A stretch of DNA of 27,207 nt from positions 1-27,207 of the IMG/VR virus record IMGVR_UViG_3300009162_000018; one strand, written 5' to 3'. Origin of the DNA: a virus. Every line of letters begins with the position of its first letter. Position 1 is the first letter of the stretch. The position numbers and the translations under genes are program-made. Positions 7,463-15,034 of the stretch are shown here, in pieces. Below the pieces are notes generated by a model that saw nothing but the letters and a program-made list of their open reading frames with translations, made no database searches and was not told the DNA's origin.

Positions 7463-8476
7463 CTAGATGAGCAACACGATGCCGTTGATCGTTGCGCCAG
7501 CCGAGGTCTGGATGGACTTGATCTGCGGCCCACCGACCATGATCACACGGAACAGCTGGACGAACGGGTTCTTCTCCCACTGGACGGTCGTGACATCCTG
7601 AGCCAGCGTCAGGTCGATCACGTCTTCCGTCATCTGCACCAGCACGGCCGTATCGTTCGGCAGCGCGTCCAAGGGACGAACGGCCGCGATGTCCGGGAAG
7701 GCGAGAATCCGCTCCAGGAACGTCCGGTCACCCTTGCTCGTGCTGTAGTCTTGCTGCAGGGGAGCCCAGTAATCCTTCGAGACGTACAGGAAGAACGGCC
7801 CGAAGAGGTTGCTGTTGTACCCCGTGGTCAACATCTTGATGACGTCCCCGACGATGTCCGGCGAGGAACCATCCCACACCGCAGACGCACCTGAGATCGT
7901 CAAGCGATTCGGTGCATTCACGATGCCCGGAATGCTCTGACCATCGGTGCCGTTGGTGGGATTGCTGCCCGGCCCACCCGTGAACCCGTTGGCGCAGAGA
8001 TCCTGAAGCTTGTCCCGCACCTTCCGCGCGGCGATGGCAGCCGCTGAAACATCCAGCGGGTCCCCCCGACGGCCAGAGGCGTCCAGCTGCCTCCAGTTGA
8101 ATTGGAAGTCCTTCGCGATCACCGGAACAGGAATCACGTCACGCAAGAAAGCCGGACGGTCGCCAGTCGGCGCCGTGTCTCCATCGAAGGAGACCTCGGC
8201 CGCATCCATGTCAGACACGCGCTCGGTCACCCGAAGCAGAGTGCCCAACGAGACGGGCGTGACCAAGCCCCGGCCCCGAAGGTCATCCACCACAGTCAAC
8301 CGTTCACGCATCACGTCATTGACGCGGGTGTCGATCTGCTCCCACTCGTCCTTCCGAAGCGTGGCGTTCCCGGCCATACTGCGGACTTCGTTCGTCCCCA
8401 GTACAGGCCGCAGTTGCGAGAGATCCGTGATACCCATACGAAGGATCTCGTCCGCCCCAATCAGCTCGTAACCCAT
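7463..8476 (-). CDS. major capsid protein, encapsulin-like HK97 fold (337 aa)
   Basis: ATG at 8476 has a strong GAGGAGGGAAGG ribosome site. It is placed right after a decoration gene. Residues about 100-160 (LRDVIPVPVIAKDFQFNWRQLDASG followed by GDPLDVSAAAIAARKVRDKLQD) and the 240-330 region (YVSKDYWAPLQQDY, LERILAFPDIAAVRPL, EDVIDLTLAQDVTTVQWEKN, FRVIMVGGPQIKS) resemble the encapsulin/Linocin M18 family and the related phage capsid group. This pattern covers the P-domain, spine helix and A-domain. It assembles the icosahedral shell. An N-terminal processing region of about 90 residues precedes the fold; it may be cleaved by the upstream protease, but the site is not evident. An encapsulin compartment is ruled out by the tailed-phage neighbours. 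Confidence 0.85.
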   Translation of the reverse strand: MGYELIGADEILRMGITDLSQLRPVLGTNEVRSMAGNATLRKDEWEQIDTRVNDVMRERLTVVDDLRGRGLVTPVSLGTLLRVTERVSDMDAAEVSFDGDTAPTGDRPAFLRDVIPVPVIAKDFQFNWRQLDASGRRGDPLDVSAAAIAARKVRDKLQDLCANGFTGGPGSNPTNGTDGQSIPGIVNAPNRLTISGASAVWDGSSPDIVGDVIKMLTTGYNSNLFGPFFLYVSKDYWAPLQQDYSTSKGDRTFLERILAFPDIAAVRPLDALPNDTAVLVQMTEDVIDLTLAQDVTTVQWEKNPFVQLFRVIMVGGPQIKSIQTSAGATINGIVLLI

Positions 8477-8515
8477 GTGCCCTTCCCTCCTCAGTTGTTG
8501 ATGAGCGCCACGCTA

Positions 8516-8938
8516 CTAGACGATCTCGATGCGGCAGCGCTTCGGTGAGCCACCACCCGTGACCGCCTCCAACGCGATCCCGACGTGCGTCCCTTCCACC
8601 GGGGTGGACGCGACCTGCAGCGTCCCGTTCCCGTTGCTCTCCAAGAAGTCGCCGATGGCAGCCGACTCCCCCGTGCCCAGCAGCGCATAGACTTCAGCGC
8701 CGGGAGCAAAGACACCATACTGGACCGTGTCGTTGGCGTCGTACGCATCGTCAACGCCTTGCCCGATCAGGTCATTCTCCAGCGCGAAGGCCCTCTGGGC
8801 CGCCGTGCCGAGTCCTGCATGGACCCGAAGCTTCCCGGTGCTCATGATCTCCACCAGGTGACCCGGGGTGATAGCCGCGTTCGCCAGACGTTCCTTACGC
8901 TCGAAGCGGCCTTTCAGTGCAATCGTGTTCTTCGCCAC
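8516..8938 (-). CDS. capsid decoration / cement protein (140 aa)
   Basis: This starts with GTG at 8938 behind AGGAGG. It sits directly upstream of the major capsid gene, the usual place for decoration proteins. The sequence has AITPGHLVEIMSTGKLRVH, YGVFAPGAEVYALLGTGESAAIGDFLESNGNGTL and GIALEAVTGGG elements, a beta-barrel pattern shared with DUF2190-like capsid stabilising proteins (GD.LE...DG.L...). It would bind capsid three-fold or quasi-three-fold sites and stabilise the shell. It contains no obvious sugar site. Family-level confidence is good; details of oligomer are not readable from sequence. Confidence 0.8.
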   Translation of the reverse strand: MAKNTIALKGRFERKERLANAAITPGHLVEIMSTGKLRVHAGLGTAAQRAFALENDLIGQGVDDAYDANDTVQYGVFAPGAEVYALLGTGESAAIGDFLESNGNGTLQVASTPVEGTHVGIALEAVTGGGSPKRCRIEIV

Positions 8939-8976
8939 AGCTCATGCCCTCCTGATGATTGGTACTGAAACCCCAA

Positions 8977-9008
8977 GGGGGTGCGGGCACTAGTTCCCGC
9001 TGACCCCC
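8977..9008 (-). promoter_or_regulatory. strong stem-loop between scaffold/protease and decoration genes
   Basis: The arms are GGGGGT (8977-8982) with ACCCCC (9003-9008) and GCGGG (8983-8987) with CCCGC (8996-9000), an 8-base loop and a 2-nt bulge: 11 paired bases. On the minus strand the stem is followed by TTGGGGTTT, a weak T-rich tail. It lies in an 80-bp gap, large for this window, so it may be a partial terminator, attenuator or RNA processing site that sets capsid gene expression above that of the protease. No experiment is implied. Confidence 0.45.
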
Positions 9009-9018
9009 ACCGCCTCGA

Positions 9019-10719
9019 CTACTTCTCAGCCGGCTTGTTGTAGTACGACACCGGCTTCATGTACCGCGTCTCCGGCTGCGTCCCCTGAGGACCACCCTTG
9101 CCAGCGTAGTTCTCAGTGGCGACCATGTTCGCGATCTTCCGCAGCTCGTCGACGGGCTTGGACTCCAGCTCGGCGGCGGTAAAGGTCACGCGAGGATTGC
9201 CAGCCAGCTCATGCACGAGGGCCGTCCGTTCCCGCTCCCTCTCCTCGACCGCGGGAGCCGTCAGACGCTCCACGTTGCCGACCTTGTCGGTCAGCGCCGT
9301 GATCGCCCGCTTCAGCCCCGCAACCGTGGCATCCCCCGCCTCCAGCTGCTGCACCTTCTCGTTCAACGAGCTGACCGTACGGGTCAACTCCGCAATGGCC
9401 GACAGAATCTCGGCCTGGCCCTGCGTTTCGCTGCCAGCCATGTTGACTTCCTCCGTGTGTTGAGTCGGCTCCACCACTTCCGGTGGAGCTGGGTCCGTGT
9501 TCGCCGCCGTCGCGCCCACGGGTACATACGTCGTCATCCGCCGCACAAGCGCCGGTTCGGCGAACGTCATCTTACCGTTCTCAGACATCGTGTACTCTGA
9601 ACGGTAATACTCTGCGCCCTTGGGCTGAGCACCCATAGGGGTACTGAACCAAAAGACTACGTAGTGCTGATCGCTGTAGAGATCGCAAACGATCACCTCA
9701 CGATCCGAGGCACCAAACTTTTCCTGCATCGCCTCGCGGACCATCTGCATCCGCTCTTGATCACTCGGCATCAGTTCCTGGAGCGCCATCATCTCGCGCG
9801 CCATGTTGTGCGAGGCCATCTCCTCGTAGGTCATCTTCTCCGAGTGGGCCTCCGCCACCGCGAACAGCGCGGCTGCACGTTCAAAGATTTTCTTGATCAA
9901 GGACGGAGTCTCCTCTGCGGTTGGTGTTACATCCGTCGGCTGCGCCTGTGTAGACACAATGTCCTCCTGATGATTGCCCCGGCATGGACATTGAGCATTG
10001 ACCCCAAGTCCACAGCCATCATGCACTGAACACGCTCCAGTCATCTCGGTCGAGATCACGAGATGATCTGCGCCGAGGGGGTGCAGCACGTATTCATACA
10101 ACTCCCCTCCCGCGTTCCCTGCTTGCTGTTCCGGGATGGTGGAGAATCCAGTCGAGAGTTCGACAGGGTGGCCGGCGTCCACGGCGGCGAGTACGTCCGA
10201 GAACCCTGGCACGACCGACGCGCGCTCAACGTCCAGCCACACTTCTGCCGAAAGACGGGCGACCCCATCTGGTCCCTCATCCGCATGCGCGCCAAAGATC
10301 CATCCCACACACCGCTCGTTCATGATCTCCGGAGTCCGGCCGCTCATCGGCTCCCCAGCGTGCGTCGGATGCGGTCCCACGAGAACCGGGATGTTGTTCC
10401 ACATCTCGGCCCAGTCACGGTTGATCGCTTCAGCGGGAAGGTAGGTCCGACCCAGATTGTTCTGGAGCACTTGAGCACGAACGAGGACAGCAGGGACGAT
10501 GCGGAACGCGCGACCCATCCAAGTAACTCGCCGCGCCACACTCGACGAGGCAGCGCGAAGGATCAGGAAGTGCGTGGCCTCTTGATGCGCGCGCGTGTAG
10601 GTGCTACTGCAGAACGCGTACCGCTGCTCGGAGTCAGGGAAGCTACGGTTCGCTTCACCGTCCCCCATGCACCGACTCACGAATGCTTCGCGTCCTTCCC
10701 CACTGCGCGGTCTCGGCAT
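9019..10719 (-). CDS. prohead protease with scaffold region (DUF2213-like, 566 aa)
   Basis: I start at ATG 10719 (MPRPRSGEGREAF), since this begins a short Cys-containing domain (residues 1-50) often placed before phage proteases, and the longer frame back to 10833 crosses a strong stem-loop. The protease domain, about 70-240, has the DUF2213 signs: VLVGPHPT with probable catalytic His117, the strand GWIFGAHADEGPDG, and PVELSTGFST with probable Ser189. A HPLGADHLVISTEMTGACSV segment follows. The C-terminal half is acidic and helical, with a heptad-like coiled coil at about 440-500, typical of a fused scaffold. It would mature the capsid and be degraded itself. It is separated from the portal by about 15 kb, which is unusual. 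Confidence 0.85.
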   Translation of the reverse strand: MPRPRSGEGREAFVSRCMGDGEANRSFPDSEQRYAFCSSTYTRAHQEATHFLILRAASSSVARRVTWMGRAFRIVPAVLVRAQVLQNNLGRTYLPAEAINRDWAEMWNNIPVLVGPHPTHAGEPMSGRTPEIMNERCVGWIFGAHADEGPDGVARLSAEVWLDVERASVVPGFSDVLAAVDAGHPVELSTGFSTIPEQQAGNAGGELYEYVLHPLGADHLVISTEMTGACSVHDGCGLGVNAQCPCRGNHQEDIVSTQAQPTDVTPTAEETPSLIKKIFERAAALFAVAEAHSEKMTYEEMASHNMAREMMALQELMPSDQERMQMVREAMQEKFGASDREVIVCDLYSDQHYVVFWFSTPMGAQPKGAEYYRSEYTMSENGKMTFAEPALVRRMTTYVPVGATAANTDPAPPEVVEPTQHTEEVNMAGSETQGQAEILSAIAELTRTVSSLNEKVQQLEAGDATVAGLKRAITALTDKVGNVERLTAPAVEERERERTALVHELAGNPRVTFTAAELESKPVDELRKIANMVATENYAGKGGPQGTQPETRYMKPVSYYNKPAEK

Positions 10720-10741
10720 CCACTGACCCCCATAACGAAGA

Positions 10742-10774
10742 CACCCCCGGAGATCTCTGTGATCTCCGAGGGTG
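10742..10774 (-). promoter_or_regulatory. long stem-loop upstream of the protease gene
   Basis: Arms 10742-10755 and 10761-10774 pair with a single mismatch (13 of 14 positions) around a TCTGT/ACAGA loop. Transcribed on the minus strand it is followed by TCTTCGTT, then the protease start region. It lies in the longest non-coding gap in the window (about 118 bp). It may be a terminator for the glycan block with some read-through, or a leader structure that protects or controls the capsid mRNA. Confidence 0.5.
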
Positions 10775-10831
10775 AGCTTGACGGTGGCAGCCACTCGGCT
10801 GGGGACCGTCTGCAAGGCCCTATGGTGAAGC

Positions 10832-10860
10832 AATATACTATCGTGCGGGTATTGTGCTAC
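10832..10860 (-). promoter_or_regulatory. possible sigma70-type promoter for the capsid module
   Basis: On the minus strand a TATATT (10837..10832; 5 of 6 to TATAAT) is spaced 17 nt from GTAGCA (10860..10855; 3 of 6 to TTGACA). The stretch is AT-rich in a GC-rich window and stands at the end of the MAF-like gene, just before the largest gap and the stem-loop. The weak -35 makes this a low-confidence call. Confidence 0.25.
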
Positions 10861-11476
10861 CCCCTAGCCATTCTGTAGTAGGCTCGCCAAACAGCTCTCT
10901 GGTCTTCCCAGACATGGACCTTACGTTGTCCCCAAAGCGTTCCCTGCATTGTCCCCACGCCCTCCAATGGGCGTTGGCTGCCACCCAGACCACGTGGAAG
11001 CTCTCTTTCGTCTCCGCAAAATGCGGGGTCTGTGTCATGGGAATCCCCATCAACACGACTCGGGTACATCCAAGCTCCAGTGCGACTTGCGCCGCGAACA
11101 TCCCGCTTGATCCACCACCCCAGGCCGAGAGGCGGTAGTCCGGAAACTGATCGTCGGGCTTGCAGCCCCAGGTCACGTAGCCGTCCTCGAAGCCTTGTTC
11201 TTTCCGCAAGGCAATCCACTTCTCGAACTTGTAGGCGTGAAGGGAGACCCAGTGATCGAGGTCCCGCGGCCAGTGGCATCCGATGTCGTTGGCCGCGATC
11301 ACCAGTCCATCCCACGGCTTTCCGTAGATCTTCTCGAAGGCGAGGATGTCCTCCCACACGCAGTACGCCCCACCCAAACACAGCGCCCATTCAGGGTGGA
11401 GACAGGAGAGACGTCGCGTCTTGTGGTCTTTGATCCACGTCAAATCTGAGAACGCGTTGACGTAAGGCTTGGTCAC
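10838..11476 (-). CDS. MAF/DUF115-like Rossmann-fold protein, possible glycan enzyme (212 aa)
   Basis: It starts with GTG at 11476 (GTGA overlap with the 80-aa gene). The core motif is GGGSSGMFAAQVALELGCTR followed by VVLMGIPM, a Gly-rich loop, helix, strand and 'GxD/P-M' pattern found in DUF115/motility-accessory-factor-like and sialyltransferase-type proteins, which bind nucleotide sugars. Earlier residues include AANDIGCHWPRDLDHWVSLH, resembling the 'N...hp..D.wvs.h' element of this fold. It is the last gene of the glycan block. The most likely role is sugar transfer or sugar-nucleotide handling; catalytic residues cannot be set without alignment. Confidence 0.6.
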   Translation of the reverse strand: MTKPYVNAFSDLTWIKDHKTRRLSCLHPEWALCLGGAYCVWEDILAFEKIYGKPWDGLVIAANDIGCHWPRDLDHWVSLHAYKFEKWIALRKEQGFEDGYVTWGCKPDDQFPDYRLSAWGGGSSGMFAAQVALELGCTRVVLMGIPMTQTPHFAETKESFHVVWVAANAHWRAWGQCRERFGDNVRSMSGKTRELFGEPTTEWLGGSTIPAR

Positions 11477-11715
11477 TCTTTTGAATCTCCTGCAAGCACT
11501 TTGGCCACATCCTTCGCGGCCTCGCTGGACAGCATCACGATGCGCTGTGTTCCATCCATGATCGTCTGTCCCTGATCGTCCGCGTCAGAGAAGATCAAGA
11601 CGTACCGTGCCACACTCTCCTCGACCTGATCAAGCGGATACAGCCACCGCTCTACCGCGAAGACGATGCCTGGTCCACGGTATCGCGTGAGGACAGTTCG
11701 GATGGGCTTGGCCAT
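11473..11715 (-). CDS. small hypothetical protein in glycan block (80 aa)
   Basis: ATG 11715 overlaps the TGA of the membrane gene upstream (ATGA), so the longer reading to 11787 is rejected. The product begins AKPIRTVLTRYRGPGIVFAV and has strands (ARYVLIFSDADD) then a helix with a charged end (SSEAAKDVAKVLAGD). It looks like a compact alpha/beta protein. No known motif is seen. Coupled on both sides, it is probably translated with its neighbours. Confidence 0.6.
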   Translation of the reverse strand: MAKPIRTVLTRYRGPGIVFAVERWLYPLDQVEESVARYVLIFSDADDQGQTIMDGTQRIVMLSSEAAKDVAKVLAGDSKE

Positions 11716-12026
11716 CAGAACAGCACGATCGCAAGCACACCCATCGCGGTCAAGATTCCGACCTCGCGCTGCGCCAGATCTTTCCACTCCAGCCCGTTCG
11801 GGTCAAACCATCCCTCGTACAGTAGGGAGAGCCCATGCGTCCAGACGCCGCCCACCACGAAGAAGCCGAGATCGAGCGGCATCGGAATGACGATACTGAC
11901 GACCCAGAGAAGTCCGTAGCCCAACGCCGCTGTAAGCCATCCGCTCACGAACTCAACGCCCCACGATGGGATCTTGGCCAACAGGCGCTGAGCCCAAGAT
12001 GGGAGCCACTGCCACCAGTTCACCAT
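11715..12026 (-). CDS. small membrane protein (103 aa)
   Basis: The product starts with a Trp-rich amphipathic helix (VNWWQWLPSWAQRLLAKIPSW) and then has hydrophobic segments at about residues 28-49 (WLTAALGYGLLWVVSIVI), 53-70 and 88-103 (VGILTAMGVLAIVLF), so two to three membrane passes. The neighbours are sugar and methyl-transfer genes, so a membrane anchor or flippase-like helper is possible. A holin is an alternative from size and topology, but no endolysin is next to it. It is unidentified. Confidence 0.6.
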   Translation of the reverse strand: MVNWWQWLPSWAQRLLAKIPSWGVEFVSGWLTAALGYGLLWVVSIVIPMPLDLGFFVVGGVWTHGLSLLYEGWFDPNGLEWKDLAQREVGILTAMGVLAIVLF

Positions 12027-12034
12027 GAGACCCC

Positions 12035-12634
12035 CTACTGTGTGGTGATGAGGAGACTACCGCGCAGTCCGTCATGCACGAACTCGGCGGTCCAGCTTGG
12101 GTTCTGTGTCAGGACCTCGTCGCATGCTTCCCGTATGTCCTTCCCAACACCGTAGTCGTCAACCAATATCCACTTTGCCACGCTGCACAACTTCAGGTCG
12201 TGGAAGCAACCCTCGAAGCTGTGGTCCGCGTCCACGTGCGCCATCGTGGTCTCCCACGACCACGGGGTCATCGCAAATCGTTCAAGCTTCTGAATGTCGT
12301 GCGCCAAGAACGAGACATGCGCGAACCGCTTCAGGATCTTGTGTGCGTGCGCGATGTATTGATCACCCTGCTCCGCGTCGCACATCCCGTTGTCGATTCC
12401 AAGATAGTACGCCTCGGGCACTGCCGAGAGGAACGCGAAGGCGGAGTATCCAGCACGGACCCCAAGCTCCACGATGTGGGTGGGCTTCAACCGCGCGGCT
12501 GTCTCATACTTCATCTCGTAGTAGTGGAGCGAGAGATCATCGACCACGAACTCATCCCCTGGATACCAGTTGTCTACCAGAGCATGAATCCACGGATCGC
12601 CCCCGATCACCCGCTCCCCTCTCCACCGTGTCAT
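12035..12634 (-). CDS. class I SAM-dependent methyltransferase (Methyltransf_24 type, 199 aa)
   Basis: I start at ATG 12634, which overlaps the TGA of the membrane gene (ATGA); the longer frame to 12697 lies within it. Motif I is HIVELGVRAGYSAFAFL (about residues 53-70), followed by YYLGIDNG, where Asp ends strand 2 and binds the SAM ribose. The later AHVDADHSFEGCFHDL matches the 'DgdHsYegv..Dl' signature of Methyltransf_24, which often acts on sugars or small O-linked groups. A cytoplasmic enzyme is expected. Substrate is unknown; sugar O-methylation in the adjacent glycan pathway is the leading idea. Confidence 0.82.
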   Translation of the reverse strand: MTRWRGERVIGGDPWIHALVDNWYPGDEFVVDDLSLHYYEMKYETAARLKPTHIVELGVRAGYSAFAFLSAVPEAYYLGIDNGMCDAEQGDQYIAHAHKILKRFAHVSFLAHDIQKLERFAMTPWSWETTMAHVDADHSFEGCFHDLKLCSVAKWILVDDYGVGKDIREACDEVLTQNPSWTAEFVHDGLRGSLLITTQ

Positions 12635-13179
12635 CGTGGCCGCTGTCCCAACACGATCGCCCGCATGTGCTCCGCTTGCTGGAAGACAATGAGCCACATG
12701 ATAGCAAAGATCGGCTGCCCAGCCCCGATGAGTCCCAACCAGCCTGATGCGCCAATGTTCTCCAGCGTGGTGAATCCGAGGACTCGCGAGTTGAACAGGT
12801 CCGCGAACAGGGGACGCCCGTGGAAGATGTTGTCGGTGAGGTTATGCTCGATGTGCAGCGTGATCTGAAGCCACACGATGGCGAAGGCGGGGATGCCCAC
12901 CCCAAAGATGTCGAACTGATAGAACGGCCACAGGAACAACCACACCAACCAGAGCCCGGTCTCGAGCAGCGCGTTGACCGCGATCCTTCCGTAGGGAATG
13001 CCCCTGAGATTGAACAGGCTGTCGTGGTTCTTCACGTTGTCCGCGATCACGTGCTCCACGAAAAAGCCGATCGGAAGGAGGGCCCCACCCAAGAATGCTC
13101 GTCCAGCACGGACCAGCGCTAACCACGCGATCAGCGCTGCATCCTCGACCAGCGTGAATACCAGTACCCGTACGAACAT
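12631..13179 (-). CDS. multi-pass membrane protein with three Glu-His repeats (182 aa)
   Basis: I prefer ATG 13179, which has AAAGGAGG four bases upstream; ATG 13200 overlaps the previous stop and is the alternative. Five or so hydrophobic segments are seen: about residues 5-24, 28-43, 66-87, 92-109, 143-165. Three ends carry a Glu-His pair (E42-H43, E111-H112, E170-H171), and the first two continue as EHVIADN and EHNLTDN. Each pair follows a helix rich in I/V/L/F/W, so the protein seems to be a tandem internal duplication. The conserved acidic-His pairs at membrane ends could bind metal or be catalytic. I do not recognise a family; the glycan block suggests a membrane step in sugar handling. 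Confidence 0.68.
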   Translation of the reverse strand: MFVRVLVFTLVEDAALIAWLALVRAGRAFLGGALLPIGFFVEHVIADNVKNHDSLFNLRGIPYGRIAVNALLETGLWLVWLFLWPFYQFDIFGVGIPAFAIVWLQITLHIEHNLTDNIFHGRPLFADLFNSRVLGFTTLENIGASGWLGLIGAGQPIFAIMWLIVFQQAEHMRAIVLGQRPR

Positions 13180-13196
13180 TCTGCCTCCTTTGAGAA

Positions 13197-14783
13197 TCAT
13201 CGTCCCATCACCTTGCGTGCCTGATCGACCACGATCTCAGCGGTAAGCCCAGCCGTGTCCAAGGCGACGTAGGGAGAATCAGGCGGAGCCGTGTTCGTCC
13301 ACATCGCACTCTTGAAGTACCGATTCCACACCAAGGCCGTCGGGATGTTGAGCACGGGGCCGAGGAGGGTGTTCCCAGCTGGCCAGCCGTACACCAACGA
13401 CGCCCCCAAGATAGCCCCCAACATCTGGTCGAAGCTTGTCTGCGCGATCAGGTTAACCCAGTCGGAGTTGCTCTGCGCACGGTAGGCCATCTGATCACCG
13501 AGCGAGTTCTTGTCCCACTCCGCGCCGATCATCACGATGCGGAGCCCAAGCTCCGTGTTGAGCTTGACACACGAGGTCCAGATGCCCTCCGGACCGAACT
13601 CGTTGAGCCAGTTCGTGTACATCCCGCTCAACGTGAAGAAGCACACTGCGTAGGGTCCACCAGCCTCCAGCTTGGCCTGAAACTCCTGCGCCTCCTTGGA
13701 GACGTGAATCTTCGGGTACCAGTCGCACCCGTACTGTGGATCGACCTCGGCAAGGCTCTTGCCTGCTCTCAGGATCCCGTTGTAGGCGATGAAGTAGTCC
13801 ACCCCCAACACCCCAGGGAAGACCGTCCGTCCGTCCGTCATGTAGGCTTCGTGAAAGATCCGATCGCGGTGCGAGACCTTGTAGCCTGCTGAGTGGACGA
13901 AGGAGACCGTCTTGAGAAACGGCTCAGTTCGCTTGGGCCCCATGTCCTGCACCCAGAGGTCGGGCATCTCCAACCCGTGCGCTTTCAGGAACCCCGGGAG
14001 CTTCACCAGTACCCAGTAAGAGTCCCCGATGCCTGCTGGGACGAGGATCTGCGGGCGGGTCTGCTGCATCGCTTCCGCAACCATCACGATCTTCGACTCG
14101 ATCGGATGGTCCCAATGAGTCACGAGAAATCCGGCCTGCCGCAGCAGATGATTGAGCTGCTGCTCATCCAAACACCAGAGGTGCTCCACCGGCTTCCAGT
14201 GGTGGCGGCCGGACTCGTGCCAGAAGCGAGGAAAGTCCACGATCAGTTTCCCACCCGGCTTGAGGATGCGACGGATCTCCTTCAGCATGGCGATCGGATC
14301 CGGGATGTGTTCCAGCACATCATGAATCGTGATCACGTCGAAGTCGTCGGTAGGAAAGGCCACCTCCGCCAACGCCTCAGCATAGATCCGTGGGCCATCA
14401 CTCTGTTGAGCAAGATCCTGACCCCACGCGTCGAGCTTTCCGTGTGTCACCGCGGCGTTGACGAACGCCCCGTTTCCTGCTCCAACGTCAAGGAGCTTGA
14501 TGCCTTCCGGGAGTTTGTAGGCTGCAAGGCGCTTGAGCGCAACCTCGTAGTCGTGGTCATAGGTATGCTGGTAGATCCCGTCCCTCGCTCGGCTTGACAT
14601 CTTGGCTGGCTGCGGGAAGTAGACCTCTCGATACCACTCAGCCAGCTGCACCTCTGTCATGCGTACCTCTTGTCGCACGATCGAGCACTTGTGACACCGG
14701 AGCACCGGGATGCCGAACTGGCTGTCCGCAAGACCACCTGAAGCACCGCATACGCAGTTCGGTAACAGCTGTTCCGTCGTCAC
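13197..14783 (-). CDS. methyltransferase fused to a GT9-like glycosyltransferase (528 aa)
   Basis: It starts with GTG 14783 (GTGA overlap). Residues 10-33 hold four cysteines (CVCG ... CHKC), a probable zinc ribbon. Residues 60-240 form a class I methyltransferase: motif I LLDVGAGNGAF (about 97-107), an acidic strand end at FDVITIHDVLEHIP, then ILKPGGKLIVDFPRF, the typical Methyltransf_11/23 order. From about 260 the second domain begins QILVPAGIGDSYWVLVKLPG, the 'GIGD' loop of GT9 heptosyltransferase-like enzymes, and ends with ILGASLVYGWPAGNTLLGPV and LNIPTALVWN, a nucleotide-sugar binding style segment. It would transfer and methylate sugars in one chain. Acceptor and donor are unknown. 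Confidence 0.8.
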   Translation of the reverse strand: MTTEQLLPNCVCGASGGLADSQFGIPVLRCHKCSIVRQEVRMTEVQLAEWYREVYFPQPAKMSSRARDGIYQHTYDHDYEVALKRLAAYKLPEGIKLLDVGAGNGAFVNAAVTHGKLDAWGQDLAQQSDGPRIYAEALAEVAFPTDDFDVITIHDVLEHIPDPIAMLKEIRRILKPGGKLIVDFPRFWHESGRHHWKPVEHLWCLDEQQLNHLLRQAGFLVTHWDHPIESKIVMVAEAMQQTRPQILVPAGIGDSYWVLVKLPGFLKAHGLEMPDLWVQDMGPKRTEPFLKTVSFVHSAGYKVSHRDRIFHEAYMTDGRTVFPGVLGVDYFIAYNGILRAGKSLAEVDPQYGCDWYPKIHVSKEAQEFQAKLEAGGPYAVCFFTLSGMYTNWLNEFGPEGIWTSCVKLNTELGLRIVMIGAEWDKNSLGDQMAYRAQSNSDWVNLIAQTSFDQMLGAILGASLVYGWPAGNTLLGPVLNIPTALVWNRYFKSAMWTNTAPPDSPYVALDTAGLTAEIVVDQARKVMGR

Positions 14784-15034
14784 ACAATTCTCCGGGTTGA
14801 GGCGTACTCACCAAAGGCCACACCAGCCACCGTCCAGATCAGTCCCCACCATCCGATGTCGATCAACAACAAGACCGAAGCTCCCCCCAACAACGCGTGG
14901 AAGGCTCCAAGCTCCACCACGCGTTTCCGCCCGATGCCTGTCTGTCTCCACGTGTCCCGTGCGTCCAGATACCGTCCCGCATAGTAGGTGATCGCGGCAT
15001 CAGAGAGAAAGAGCGCGAGTCCGAGAAAGATCAT
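14780..15034 (-). CDS. small membrane protein (84 aa)
   Basis: The ATG at 15034 and the stop at 14780 are both in 4-nt overlaps. Hydrophobic segments are at residues 1-18 (IFLGLALFLSDAAITYYAG) and 47-75 (LLGGASVLLLIDIGWWGLIWTVAGVAFG), separated by a charged stretch (RDTWRQTGIGRKR). A two- or three-pass membrane protein is likely. It lies between the GT8-like and MT-GT9 genes. A lipid-linked sugar or anchoring role is only a guess. Confidence 0.6.
   Translation of the reverse strand: MIFLGLALFLSDAAITYYAGRYLDARDTWRQTGIGRKRVVELGAFHALLGGASVLLLIDIGWWGLIWTVAGVAFGEYASTRRIV

Noticed and set aside
7463-8476. An encapsulin nanocompartment rather than a phage capsid
   Set aside because: Decoration protein, protease/scaffold, connectors and tail genes surround it, and no cargo enzyme is adjacent.
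10720-10833. A 38-residue N-terminal extension of the protease
   Set aside because: It would pass through a strong stem-loop, and the family-like MPRPRSGEG start is at 10719.
11715-12026. Holin
   Set aside because: Size and membrane segments fit, but no endolysin or spanin is nearby and the genes around it concern sugar and methyl transfer, so I kept the neutral name.
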